A DNA stretch of 64,000 bases from Geodermatophilus sabuli (GCF_010686765.1 NZ_JAAGWF010000015.1:62001-126000), one strand, 5' to 3'. Shown: positions 24,249 through 31,884, counted from the stretch's first letter. Notes: generated by a model from the sequence alone, not told the origin. Numbers and translations: made by a program.

Positions 24249-25618
24249 GAGCGGCCCTCGGGTCACGGGGGCTCCGGGCGCGGATCGTGCTGGGCTTCGC
24301 CGTCGGCACCCTGCTGGTCTCCGCCGTCCTGGTGACCACGACCTGGCTGCTGGCCCGCGGCTACCTGGTCGACCAGCGCGAGCGCTCGCTCACCCGGCAG
24401 GCGTTCGCCGACGCCAACGTGCTCAGCAGCCGGCTGTCGACGGCGGGCACCGAGGTCGGCGACGTGGTCGGGGAGCTGGTGCCCTCCGGCGGTGCCGACG
24501 TCGTCGTCCGCAGCGGCGACTCCTGGTACTCCTCCGGTCTGGAGGTCGGCGCCCGCGACGTGCCCGCCGAGCTCCGCGCGATCGTCGGCGGCGGCGCGGC
24601 CGGCACCGTCCGCGTCGACACCCCGAGCGGCCCGGCGCTGCTGGTCGGCGTCCCGGTCGCCAGTGCGGGTGTGGAGTTCTACGAGCTCTCCCCGCTGGCC
24701 GAGCTGGAGCAGGTGCTGCGCACGCTGGCCACCGTCCTGGGCGCCGGCGCGCTGGCCGCCACCGCGGCCGGCGCGGCGTTCGGCGGGTGGGCCAGCCGGC
24801 GGGCCGTGCAGCCGCTGGAGCAGGTGGCGGCCGCGGCGACCCGGATCGCCGGGGGCGAGCTGACCACCCGGCTGCCGCCGTCGGAGGACCCCGACCTGCT
24901 GGCCATCGTCGCCAGCTTCAACAGCATGGTCGACGCGCTGGCCGCGCGGATCGAGCGCGACGCCCGCTTCGTGGGCGACGTCAGCCACGAGCTGCGCAGC
25001 CCGCTCACCGGCGTCCTGACCAGCGTGGAGGTGCTCGCGGCCCGCCGCGCCGAGCTGTCGCCGCGGGCCGACCAGGCGCTGGCCCTGGTGGAGCAGGAGC
25101 TCGGCCGGTTCCGCCGGATGCTCGACGACCTGCTCGAGCTGGCCCGCATCGACGGCGCACCGCGCTCGGACCGCGCCGCGCCGGTGTCGATGACGGCGCT
25201 CGTGCGTGAGGTGCTCGCCGCCAGCGGCCGGGACACCCGCCTGCTGCACGGCGATCCGGACACCGAGACGACGGTGGTCGGGGACAAGAACGGGCTGGAG
25301 CGGGCGGTGCGCAACCTGCTGGACAACGCCGACCGGCACGCCGGCGGCCCGTGCGCGGTCCACGTCCAGCGGCGGGACGGCGCGGTGGTGGTGAGCGTGG
25401 ACGACGCCGGACCCGGCGTTCCCACGGCCGATCGCGAACGGGTCTTCGAGCGCTTCGTGCGTGGCCCCCGGGCCGCCCGCAGGTCGCTGCCGGGCGCCGG
25501 GCTCGGGCTGGCCATCGTCGCCGAGATCGCCGCCCGGCACGACGGCGCGGCCTGGTGCTGCACCGCACCGGACGGCGGCGCGCGGTTCAGCCTCTCGCTG
25601 CCCGGAAGTGCCCGGTGA
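24245..25618 (+). CDS. Sensor histidine kinase
   Basis: 457 residues from GTG 24245 (GTGA overlap with the regulator gene). Membrane helix 1 spans about 15-37, an extracytoplasmic sensor of about 120 residues follows, then helix 2 at 160-182, a HAMP domain (RRAVQPLEQVAAAATRIAGG), and the dimerisation box with phospho-acceptor His248 in GDVSHELRSPL. The N box is NLLDNADRHAGG and the G1 box DDAGPGVP. The order regulator-kinase-GerMN lipoprotein resembles the actinobacterial mtrA-mtrB-lpqB cluster, but the regulator and lipoprotein are too divergent for me to call this MtrB. Confidence 0.95.
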   Translation: MRAALGSRGLRARIVLGFAVGTLLVSAVLVTTTWLLARGYLVDQRERSLTRQAFADANVLSSRLSTAGTEVGDVVGELVPSGGADVVVRSGDSWYSSGLEVGARDVPAELRAIVGGGAAGTVRVDTPSGPALLVGVPVASAGVEFYELSPLAELEQVLRTLATVLGAGALAATAAGAAFGGWASRRAVQPLEQVAAAATRIAGGELTTRLPPSEDPDLLAIVASFNSMVDALAARIERDARFVGDVSHELRSPLTGVLTSVEVLAARRAELSPRADQALALVEQELGRFRRMLDDLLELARIDGAPRSDRAAPVSMTALVREVLAASGRDTRLLHGDPDTETTVVGDKNGLERAVRNLLDNADRHAGGPCAVHVQRRDGAVVVSVDDAGPGVPTADRERVFERFVRGPRAARRSLPGAGLGLAIVAEIAARHDGAAWCCTAPDGGARFSLSLPGSAR

Positions 25619-26217
25619 GCCGCCGGGCCGCGGCGCTCGCCCTGCTGTGCCTGCTGGCCGGCTGCGGCGTCCCGACCGGCGGGCCCGCGGAGACCATCCC
25701 GGCATCCGAGGTCCCCCACGGGCTGACCTCGACCAGCCCCGCGCCGAGGCCGACCGCCGCTCCCGAGCCCCAGGCCGAGACCACCCGCATCCACCTGGTG
25801 GCCGGGGACGACAGCCTGGTGCCGCGACCGCGGGAGGTGTCCGGCTCGTCGGTGCGCGACCGGCTCGACGCGCTGCTGACCGATCTCGCGGCCGGTCCCA
25901 CGGCCGCCGAGCGCGATCTGCAGCTGTCCACCGCACTGCCGCCGGACGTCGAGCTCAGCGTCACCGACGTCTCGGACCCGACCGTGACCATCGACATCAG
26001 CGGCGCCGCGGACGCGCCGGCCGGGCTGGCCAGCCGGCGGGCGGTGGCGCAGATCGTGCTGTCGGCGACGAGCGTGCCCGGGGTCGACGCCGTCGTCCTC
26101 ACCCTCGACGGGGAGCGGGTCGAGGCGCCGCTGCCGTCGGGGGAGCTGACCCCCGCGCCGTTGACGGCAGACTCCTACACCGTCCTCCTGGCGCCGGCGT
26201 CCGCACCGCCGTCCTGA
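25615..26217 (+). CDS. GerMN-domain lipoprotein coupled to the two-component system
   Basis: 200 residues from GTG 25615, overlapping the kinase stop codon by 4 nt. The signal peptide ends in the lipobox CLLAGCG with Cys18. After a Pro/Ala-rich linker, residues 55-190 form a GerMN (spore-germination/LpqB N-terminal) domain: LVPRPREVSGSSVRDRLDAL, TDLAAGPTAAERDLQLSTAL PPDVEL, and AVAQIVLSATSVPGVDAVVL. LpqB in mycobacteria modulates MtrB; here the beta-propeller part of LpqB is absent. A role as an extracytoplasmic modulator of the kinase is inferred from the coupling. Confidence 0.85.
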   Translation: MSRRAAALALLCLLAGCGVPTGGPAETIPASEVPHGLTSTSPAPRPTAAPEPQAETTRIHLVAGDDSLVPRPREVSGSSVRDRLDALLTDLAAGPTAAERDLQLSTALPPDVELSVTDVSDPTVTIDISGAADAPAGLASRRAVAQIVLSATSVPGVDAVVLTLDGERVEAPLPSGELTPAPLTADSYTVLLAPASAPPS

Positions 26218-26233
26218 CGCCCGGGCCGCTTCC

Positions 26234-27373
26234 TCACCGGCCGCCCGCGGCCAGCCCGCGGACGGCGGCGGCCAGCGTGCGGCCGGTGAGCCGGCCGTCG
26301 GCCAGGCCCAGTGCCACGACGTCGTCGAAGACCCGCTGCCGCGCAGACGCGGCGCGGAAGGTGGCGTCCATGACCGCCGGCCACCGGCTCAGCTCCGAGG
26401 CCAGCCGCGCGGAGCGCAGGTGGCCGGACAGCCGCCGGCGCACCGCCGCCCGGTAGATCGCTCCCGCGGCCGGCCCGGCCTCGGCTGCCGCGCCGGCCAG
26501 CGCGCCGGAGAGGACGGCGTAGAAGATCCCCTCGCCGGTCAGGGGGTTGACCAGCGAGGCCGCGTCGCCGGCCAGCAGCACCCGGCCTCCCGGCAACCGC
26601 GGCCGCCCGGTCGACAGCGGCAGCCGGTGCGCCCGCAGCGGCCCCGGCGCGACGCCGGGCAGCAGCCGGTGCAGGCCCTCCACCAGCAGGGCGCGGGTGG
26701 CTCCACCGGAGACCAGTTCGCCGTAGCCGACGTTCGCCCGCCCGTCGCCGAGCGGGAACGACCACGCGTAGGCCGGCCAGCGCTGCTCCGTCGTCACCAG
26801 TACCTGGGTGCCCGCCTGACCGGGCAGCTCCGGGGCGTAGCCGCGGATGGCGACGGCGAGCCGGTCGTCCCGGTTGCTGCCCAGGCCCAGCGCCCGGCGG
26901 ACGACGGACTCCGCGCCGTCGGCTCCCACCAGCACGCCGGCGCGCACCGTGCCGTCGACGGTCACGCCGTCCGGGTCGGTCGCGACGGTGCGGACGGTGT
27001 GCCGGCGGAACCGCGCCCCGGCCGCCCGCGCCGCCGCCAGGAGCCGGCCGTCGAGCACGGCGCGGGGGACGACGTACGAGGGCCGGTGCGTGGCCCGGTC
27101 GACCGTCGCGCCGCCCGGTGACCGCAACGACAGCCGGGGCACCGGCGGATGGCCCTCGACGAGACCAGCCGGGTCGACCCCCAGACCGGTGAGGACGTCG
27201 AGCGCCTCGGGCGCGACGGCGTCCCCGCAGACCTTGTCGCGGGGGAACTCGGCGCGGTCGAGCACCAGCACCGAGGCGCCCGAGCGGCGGGCGGCGAGCG
27301 CGGCGGCCGAGCCGGCGGGTCCACCTCCGACGACGACGACGTCCCAGTGCTCCTCGGGCCCGGGTGGCGTCAC
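26234..27373 (-). CDS. Geranylgeranyl reductase family flavoprotein
   Basis: 379 residues from GTG 27373, overlapping the LOG-family gene by 4 nt. FAD-binding GxGxxG appears as VVVVGGGPAGSAAALAARRS, the family segment PRDKVCGDAVAPEALDVL carries the conserved cysteine, and the second FAD motif is VLLAGDAASLVNPLTGEGI. This cysteine motif is typical of menaquinone/geranylgeranyl reductases (MenJ, ChlP), which saturate isoprenoid side chains, so menaquinone modification is a reasonable guess. It is the clearer of the two such flavoproteins in the window. Confidence 0.9.
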   Translation of the reverse strand: MTPPGPEEHWDVVVVGGGPAGSAAALAARRSGASVLVLDRAEFPRDKVCGDAVAPEALDVLTGLGVDPAGLVEGHPPVPRLSLRSPGGATVDRATHRPSYVVPRAVLDGRLLAAARAAGARFRRHTVRTVATDPDGVTVDGTVRAGVLVGADGAESVVRRALGLGSNRDDRLAVAIRGYAPELPGQAGTQVLVTTEQRWPAYAWSFPLGDGRANVGYGELVSGGATRALLVEGLHRLLPGVAPGPLRAHRLPLSTGRPRLPGGRVLLAGDAASLVNPLTGEGIFYAVLSGALAGAAAEAGPAAGAIYRAAVRRRLSGHLRSARLASELSRWPAVMDATFRAASARQRVFDDVVALGLADGRLTGRTLAAAVRGLAAGGR

Positions 27374-27939
27374 GGCGGCGTCGGCGTCCACTTGCGCGCG
27401 GGGTGCTCGTAGCGCCCGACGAACTCCAGCAGCTCTGCCGCGTCGCCGACCACGCCGAGGGCGTCCAGCCGCCGGGCGTCGAGGTAGCCGTCGTCCACCA
27501 TGCGCCGCAGCTGGGTCAGCAGCGGCTGCCAGAAGCCGTCGACGTCCACCAGGACCGTCGGCTTGGCGTGCAGGCCGAGCATCCCCCAGGTCCAGGCCTC
27601 GAAGAGCTCCTCGAGCGTGCCCGCCGCTCCGGGCAGGGCGACGAAGGCGTCGGAGAGCTCGGCCATCCGCGCCTTGCGCTCGTGCATCGTCTGCACGACC
27701 TCGATCCGCGGCAGCCCGGGGTGCGCCAGTTCGTCGTCCACCAGGTGCTGGGGGATCACGCCGAGCACCTCCCCGCCGGCGGCCAGTGCGGCGTCGGCGA
27801 CGACGCCCATCAGCCCGACGTGGCCCCCGCCGTAGACGATGCCGACCCCCGCGCGGGCCAGGTCGGCGGCGAGGTCGGCGGCGGCCTGCTGATGGGACGG
27901 CGGCCCGGTCTGGGACCCGGTGAAGACGGCGACGCGCAC
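27370..27939 (-). CDS. LOG-family protein (nucleoside 5'-monophosphate phosphoribohydrolase)
   Basis: 189 residues from GTG 27939. Rossmann-like LOG fold with VAVFTGSQTGPP, GVGIVYGGGHVGLMGVVADA and the family signature region MHERKARMAELSDAFVALPG AAGTLEELFE. The usual PGGxGTxxE motif reads PGAAGTLEE, with alanine at the second glycine, while the catalytic Arg and Glu are kept. LOG proteins cleave cytokinin-type nucleotides to free bases; in many bacteria the substrate is ordinary AMP-like nucleotides. It is the first gene of a two-gene unit with the flavoprotein. Confidence 0.9.
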   Translation of the reverse strand: MRVAVFTGSQTGPPSHQQAAADLAADLARAGVGIVYGGGHVGLMGVVADAALAAGGEVLGVIPQHLVDDELAHPGLPRIEVVQTMHERKARMAELSDAFVALPGAAGTLEELFEAWTWGMLGLHAKPTVLVDVDGFWQPLLTQLRRMVDDGYLDARRLDALGVVGDAAELLEFVGRYEHPARKWTPTPP

Positions 27940-27992
27940 GCCCCGAGCCTGGCACGGCGGCGGTCGCGCCTCCCCTCGGGTTCACTGGAGGG

Positions 27993-28457
27993 GTGTTCAC
28001 CACGACCGACGGCTGGGTGAGCTGCTCGTTCGGGCACCGGCACTGGGGCCTGCTGGGCGCGGCCGGGCTGCTCGTGCACCGGGACGGCGACGACGGCCCC
28101 GAGCTGCTGCTCCAGCACCGGGCCACCTGGTCCCACCACGGCGGCACCTGGGGGACGCCGGGCGGAGCGCTGCACGCGGGGGAGTCGCCCGAGCGCGGCG
28201 CGCTGCGCGAGGTGCAGGAGGAACTGGGGCTGCTCCCCGACGACCTGTCACTGGGCGCGCACTCCGTCGACGACCACGGGGGCTGGGCGTACACGACCGT
28301 GCTGGCGCGGCCGTTGCGCGCCATCGAGCCGGGCGACCTGCGGCTGGACGGCGAGAGCGACGGGGTGGCCTGGATCGCGCTGGCCGAACTCGCTTCGGTG
28401 CCGCTGCACCCGGGCTTCGAGGCCTCCCTGACCCGCCTGCACGACCTGCTCCACTGA
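27993..28457 (+). CDS. Nudix hydrolase
   Basis: 154 residues from GTG 27993. The Nudix box is complete: GGALHAGESPERGALREVQE followed by ELG (GX5EX7REUXEEXGU), which binds the catalytic metals. It opens with SCSFGHRHWGLLGAAGLLVH, a pattern of Nudix proteins with an aromatic N-terminal strand. The substrate would be a nucleoside diphosphate linked to another moiety; unknown. TTCACT six bases before the GTG could be the -10, with GGAGGG overlapping as a close Shine-Dalgarno. The gene is followed by a cluster of palindromes. Confidence 0.92.
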   Translation: MFTTTDGWVSCSFGHRHWGLLGAAGLLVHRDGDDGPELLLQHRATWSHHGGTWGTPGGALHAGESPERGALREVQEELGLLPDDLSLGAHSVDDHGGWAYTTVLARPLRAIEPGDLRLDGESDGVAWIALAELASVPLHPGFEASLTRLHDLLH

Positions 28458-28484
28458 CCTCGGGCCTCTCCGCGGACCCCCCCG

Positions 28485-28655
28485 GGCCTTTCGGCGCCGA
28501 CGGTCCGGGACCCCGGGGACCTTCGGCGCCGAAGGTCCGGGACCCCACGGGCCTTTCCGCGAAACCCCCCGGGCCTTTCGGCGCCGAAGGTCCGGGACCC
28601 CGGGGGACTTTCGGCGCCGAAAGTCCGACCCCGGGGCTCTCGGCGCCGGGGGGCC
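28485..28655. repeat. Cluster of five to six palindromic repeats (GGACYTTC-GGCGCC-GAARGTCC)
   Basis: Copies start at 28485, 28517, 28549 (truncated), 28571, 28605 and 28633 (degenerate). The copies at 28517-28538 and 28605-28626 are perfect palindromes with 8-nt arms GGACCTTC or GGACTTTC and centre GGCGCC. They are joined by CGGGACCCC-type linkers. The cluster fills the whole 213-bp gap between convergent genes (Nudix and EEP phosphatase), consistent with a REP-type element that also serves as terminator. Confidence 0.8.
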
Positions 28656-28670
28656 GGTGGGTCCGGCCCG

Positions 28671-29477
28671 TCAGGTGGGGGAGACGGTGACGCGCAGCGC
28701 ACGGTGGTCGCCGACGGCCAGTTCCTGGGCCCGCCCGTCGCGGGCGGACAGGCCGTTCCCGACCGCCAGCAGGTGGTCCAGCTGCACCCGCGGGTCGGCG
28801 GCCGGGAAGCTGGCCGCGCGCACCAGCGGGGTGGCCCGCAGCAACCGGGCCGGGACGCCGCCGGGCAGGTTGAGGTCGCCGGCCAGCACCGTGGGACCGG
28901 GCAGGGTCGCCATCCACCGGCGCAGTCGCAGCAGCTGACGCACCGAGGTGTGCGGCGCGAAGGACAGGTGGGTGGCCACCACGGTGAGGTGCTCGAGCCG
29001 GGCGGCGACGGCGATCCGCGGCTCGTCGGGGATCCACCACCACCGCAGGCCCCCGGTGCGCGGGTCCGGCGCCTTCATCGGCAGGCGGGCGCGTCCGGCG
29101 CCCAGCCCGAGCACCGACCACTCGAGCACGGGGAGCCGGCTGATCAGGGCGATCCCGTAGACCGGCCCGGCCTGGCCGTCGTCCGGTCCGCGCAGTGCCG
29201 GGTGAGCCGGGGACCAGCTGCGGAACGGATCCGGGGTGCCCGTGAGCGTCGCCGCGCCGCGCCAGTCCGCGGCGTCCAGCCCGTCGGCCACCGCGGCCGC
29301 CTGGTCGGCACCGGAGGAGCGCGGCTGGCCGGCGTCCACCTCCTGGACGGCGAGCACGTCGGCGTCGAGGACGGCCACCGCTGCCCCCAACGCGGCCGGG
29401 GCGAGCACCGACCCCGCCGCGCTGCGCCCCGAGGAGATGTTCACGGTGCCGATCCGCACGGCGCGCGCGTCGGGCAC
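28671..29477 (-). CDS. Endonuclease/exonuclease/phosphatase (EEP) family protein
   Basis: 268 residues. The metal-dependent DNase I-like fold is shown by VRIGTVNISSGR at the N terminus, VLAVQEVDAGQPRS (catalytic Glu), THLSFAPHTSVRQLLRLR, VLAGDLNLP (catalytic Asp-x-Asn) and the C-terminal VQLDHLLAVG and VGDHRALRVTV with the catalytic His. Members hydrolyse phosphodiesters in nucleic acids or lipids. No signal peptide is present. The start at 29477 is a GTG; an internal start is not excluded. Confidence 0.88.
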   Translation of the reverse strand: MPDARAVRIGTVNISSGRSAAGSVLAPAALGAAVAVLDADVLAVQEVDAGQPRSSGADQAAAVADGLDAADWRGAATLTGTPDPFRSWSPAHPALRGPDDGQAGPVYGIALISRLPVLEWSVLGLGAGRARLPMKAPDPRTGGLRWWWIPDEPRIAVAARLEHLTVVATHLSFAPHTSVRQLLRLRRWMATLPGPTVLAGDLNLPGGVPARLLRATPLVRAASFPAADPRVQLDHLLAVGNGLSARDGRAQELAVGDHRALRVTVSPT

Positions 29478-29575
29478 GCCCCGACGCTACCGGGGCGGCC
29501 GGGACCCCGACGTGCCGCTGCGTCCGGACGCCCTTACGTTGGGCGAGTTCCGTCACCCGCCGAAGGAGCCCGGCC

Positions 29576-30508
29576 CTGTCCCGCCGACCCCGCCACCTCG
29601 CCGCCGGCGATCCGCACCGCGCCCCCACTCGTCCCGGTCGCCTGCAGGACACGCTGCAGACCCGGGGGCCCTTCGCGCTGTTCTTCCTGGCCGGGTTCCT
29701 GTGCGCCGCCGCGGTGGCCATGATCCTGTTCGGCCCGTCCCCCGAGCGGACCGGCGGCGCCTCGGCCGGGGGGCAGGACGTCGCCGAGGAGGGCATCGGC
29801 ACCGCGGCCCGCGCCTCGTCGGCGGCCGGGGGCCGGGCGTCCTCGATGACGCGCGGATCGTCGGGAGCCGACGCTGACGGGACGGCCGACGGCGCCGACC
29901 CTGCCGGCGCTCCGGGCGGTGTGCCCGGTGCCGTGTCCGGCGCCGTGCCCGGTGCGCCCGCCGGGACCCCGGGGCAGCCGGCGGTGGAGTCGGGGCGGAC
30001 CGCGGATCCGGGGCAGGCGCCGGCAGAGCCCGGGACGCCGTCCGGTCCGCCGGCCGGCCCGGGCGGTGAGGCGGCGGGTCAGGCCGCCGGCCCCGCACCG
30101 GACCAAGGCGAGGGCCCGGCGAGCGACCCGGCGGCGACCGGCGCCGCGGCGACCACCGCCGCGAGCCGGACCGAGGCAGCGCCCGCCACCGGCCGCCCCC
30201 CGACCGCCGGCGCTCCCACGGGACCCGCGGCCGAGGGTCCCCGTGCGGCGCCGGTGCCCCGGCCGGGTGTGCCGACCCGGACGCCGTCCGGCCCGCCGGC
30301 TCCGGCTCCCCCTCCCGCCCCGGCTCCGGCACCTGCCCCCGCCCCGGCGCCGGCTCCTGCCCCGGCACCTGCTCCCGCCCCGGCACCTGCTCCCGCCCCG
30401 GCACCTGCCCCCGCGCCCGGTGGCGACTGTCTGTGCGACGTCGTCGAGGACGTCACCGGCGGGGTGGGGACCGTCGTGGGTGGGGTCGTCGGCGGCCTCG
30501 TCCCGTGA
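29576..30508 (+). CDS. Membrane-anchored Ala/Pro-rich protein, CTG start
   Basis: 310 residues if translation begins at CTG 29576, where AAGGAG lies seven bases upstream and no ATG/GTG/TTG is available before the single membrane helix (FALFFLAGFLCAAAVAMILF, residues about 37-56). A start at GTG 29714 would cut the helix in half. The exposed part is low-complexity: Gly/Ala/Pro/Thr-rich, with a run of Ala-Pro dipeptides at about residues 245-285 (30300-30420), ending in a conserved-looking CLCDVVEDVTGGVGTVVGGV tail. Such Pro/Ala segments usually span the cell wall. Function unknown. It resembles in build the frameshifted gene at 53.8 kb. Confidence 0.7.
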   Translation: MSRRPRHLAAGDPHRAPTRPGRLQDTLQTRGPFALFFLAGFLCAAAVAMILFGPSPERTGGASAGGQDVAEEGIGTAARASSAAGGRASSMTRGSSGADADGTADGADPAGAPGGVPGAVSGAVPGAPAGTPGQPAVESGRTADPGQAPAEPGTPSGPPAGPGGEAAGQAAGPAPDQGEGPASDPAATGAAATTAASRTEAAPATGRPPTAGAPTGPAAEGPRAAPVPRPGVPTRTPSGPPAPAPPPAPAPAPAPAPAPAPAPAPAPAPAPAPAPAPAPAPGGDCLCDVVEDVTGGVGTVVGGVVGGLVP

Positions 30509-30529
30509 CCGGCTGTTCCGCGGTCGCAC

Positions 30530-30535
30530 TAGGTT
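30530..30535 (+). promoter_or_regulatory. Candidate -10 element of menB, leaderless type
   Basis: TAGGTT seven bases before the ATG at 30543 and no Shine-Dalgarno. The hexamer and spacing are the same as at the thioesterase gene at 0.8 kb. A GTGACC 19 bp upstream is a weak -35 candidate. Confidence 0.4.
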
Positions 30536-30542
30536 CGCTCGC

Positions 30543-31460
30543 ATGAGCGCCCGCCCCGACGTCTCCGAGATCTTCGACAGCGCCGCGTGGGAGCCGGTCG
30601 CGGGCTTCGACTTCGCCGACCTCACCTACCACCGCGCCGTGGACGCCGGCGTGGTCCGGATCGCGTTCGACCGGCCGGAGGTCCGCAACGCGTTCCGCCC
30701 GCAGACCGTCGACGAGCTGATCGCCGCCTTGGAGCACGCGCGGCTGTCCACCGACGTCGGCTGCGTGCTCCTCACCGGCAACGGACCCAGCCCCAAGGAC
30801 GGCGGCTGGGCCTTCTGCTCCGGCGGCGACCAGCGGGTGCGCGGGAAGTACGGCTACGAGTACGGCGGCGCTCAGGCGGCTGGGGCCGGTGCGGGCGGTG
30901 GAGGACAGGGCCGGCTGCACGTCCTCGAGGCGCAGCGGCTGATCCGCTTCATGCCCAAGGTCGTCATCTGCGTCGTCCCCGGGTGGGCCGCCGGGGGCGG
31001 GCACAGCCTGCACGTCGTCTCCGACCTCACCCTGGCCAGCGCCGAGCACGCCCGGTTCAAGCAGACCGACGCCGACGTCGGCAGCTTCGACGGTGGCTTC
31101 GGCTCGGCCTACCTCGCCCGTCAGGTGGGCCAGAAGTTCGCCCGCGAGATCTTCTTCCTCGGCGACGAATACACCGCCGCCGACGCGCACGCGATGGGCA
31201 TGGTCAACCGCGTCGTCCCCCACGCCGAACTCGAGGCCACCGCGCTGGACTGGGGTCGGCGGATCGTGGCCAAGAGCCCGACGGCGCAGCGGATGCTCAA
31301 GTACTCGTTCAACCTGATCGACGACGGTCTGGTCGGGCAGCAGCTGTTCGCCGGGGAGACCACCCGGCTGGCCTACATGGCCGAGGAGGCGGTGGAGGGC
31401 CGCGACGCCTTCCTGGAGAAGCGGGATCCCGACTTCACCCGCTTCCCCTGGCACGTGTAG
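30543..31460 (+). CDS. menB: 1,4-dihydroxy-2-naphthoyl-CoA synthase
   Basis: 305 residues, crotonase fold. It catalyses the ring closure of o-succinylbenzoyl-CoA in menaquinone biosynthesis. Diagnostic MenB segments are present: VRIAFDRPEVRNAFRPQTVD, WAFCSGGDQRVRGKYGYEYG, VPGWAAGGGHSLHVVSDLTL, FKQTDADVGSFDGGFGSAYL (the YxxDxxxFDGG region with catalytic Asp) and the C-terminal EKRDPDFTRFPWHV. The 10-residue longer loop rich in Gly/Ala after YEYGG is typical of actinobacteria. The gene stands alone here without other men genes and ends with TAG, showing that UAG works as a stop codon in this organism. Confidence 0.97.
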   Translation: MSARPDVSEIFDSAAWEPVAGFDFADLTYHRAVDAGVVRIAFDRPEVRNAFRPQTVDELIAALEHARLSTDVGCVLLTGNGPSPKDGGWAFCSGGDQRVRGKYGYEYGGAQAAGAGAGGGGQGRLHVLEAQRLIRFMPKVVICVVPGWAAGGGHSLHVVSDLTLASAEHARFKQTDADVGSFDGGFGSAYLARQVGQKFAREIFFLGDEYTAADAHAMGMVNRVVPHAELEATALDWGRRIVAKSPTAQRMLKYSFNLIDDGLVGQQLFAGETTRLAYMAEEAVEGRDAFLEKRDPDFTRFPWHV

Positions 31461-31483
31461 GGACCTTCGGTACAGGAAGTCCC
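31460..31483 (+). terminator. Hairpin after menB, related to the palindromic repeats
   Basis: Arms GGGAC(C)TTC and GAAGTCCC with a GGTACAG loop, starting at the last base of the menB stop codon. It could end the menB transcript or stabilise it; the next gene starts 17 bp later with its own strong ribosome-binding site. Same architecture as the hairpin at 46121. Confidence 0.55.
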
Positions 31484-31500
31484 AACAGGAGGGAGACGTC

Positions 31501-31833
31501 ATGATCGTCGAGGTGGTGACGGGCGCCGACGAGCGTCCGGAGGCACGGGTCGTCGACGTCGACGACCTCGGCCGGCTGCACCTGGCCCTGGGGCAGGTGA
31601 CCGACGAGGAGGCCGCGGAGGTCCTCGAGGGCGCCGGGCTCGGCCGGTTCCAGGACAGCGAGACCGCCGTCCTGGACGTCGCCGCGCTGCGCGCCGCGGC
31701 CGAGCAGCAGGCCACGGCCTCGGACTGGCCGGCGCGGTGGGACGAGATGGTGGGTCAGGCCCGCTCGAAGGGCTGGCTGTCCGAGGACGGTGCCACCCTC
31801 CAGGTGCACGTGGAGAGCGCTGCCGGGGCGTGA
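31501..31833 (+). CDS. Small acidic protein of unknown function
   Basis: 110 residues from ATG 31501, preceded by GGAGGGAGACGTC, a strong ribosome-binding site. The sequence is acidic with two helical stretches (TDEEAAEVLEGAGLGRFQDS and WPARWDEMVGQARSKGWLSE) and a strand-like start MIVEVVTGA. No membrane segment, signal or metal motif. I do not recognise the family. It follows menB by 40 bp and may be co-transcribed with it if the hairpin between is leaky. Confidence 0.7.
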   Translation: MIVEVVTGADERPEARVVDVDDLGRLHLALGQVTDEEAAEVLEGAGLGRFQDSETAVLDVAALRAAAEQQATASDWPARWDEMVGQARSKGWLSEDGATLQVHVESAAGA

Positions 31834-31869
31834 TGCGTGGGGCGACCGCCCGTTCGCATGCCGCACATA

Positions 31870-31884
31870 CTTGAGACTCTCAAG
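31870..31884 (+). promoter_or_regulatory. Palindromic operator candidate for the TetR-type regulator
   Basis: CTTGAG-ACT-CTCAAG, a perfect 6-bp inverted repeat in the AT-richest stretch of the 143-bp gap before the TetR gene. The left arm contains TTGAGA, which could double as a -35. A second short palindrome GTGG-TGACT-CCAC lies at 31915-31927. Typical TetR repressors bind 15-bp palindromes in their own promoters; this is the inference. Confidence 0.5.

Noticed and set aside
30300-30420. Minisatellite or CRISPR-like repeat
   Set aside because: It encodes Ala-Pro dipeptides within a coding frame with normal codon bias; imperfect periodicity follows from the codons.
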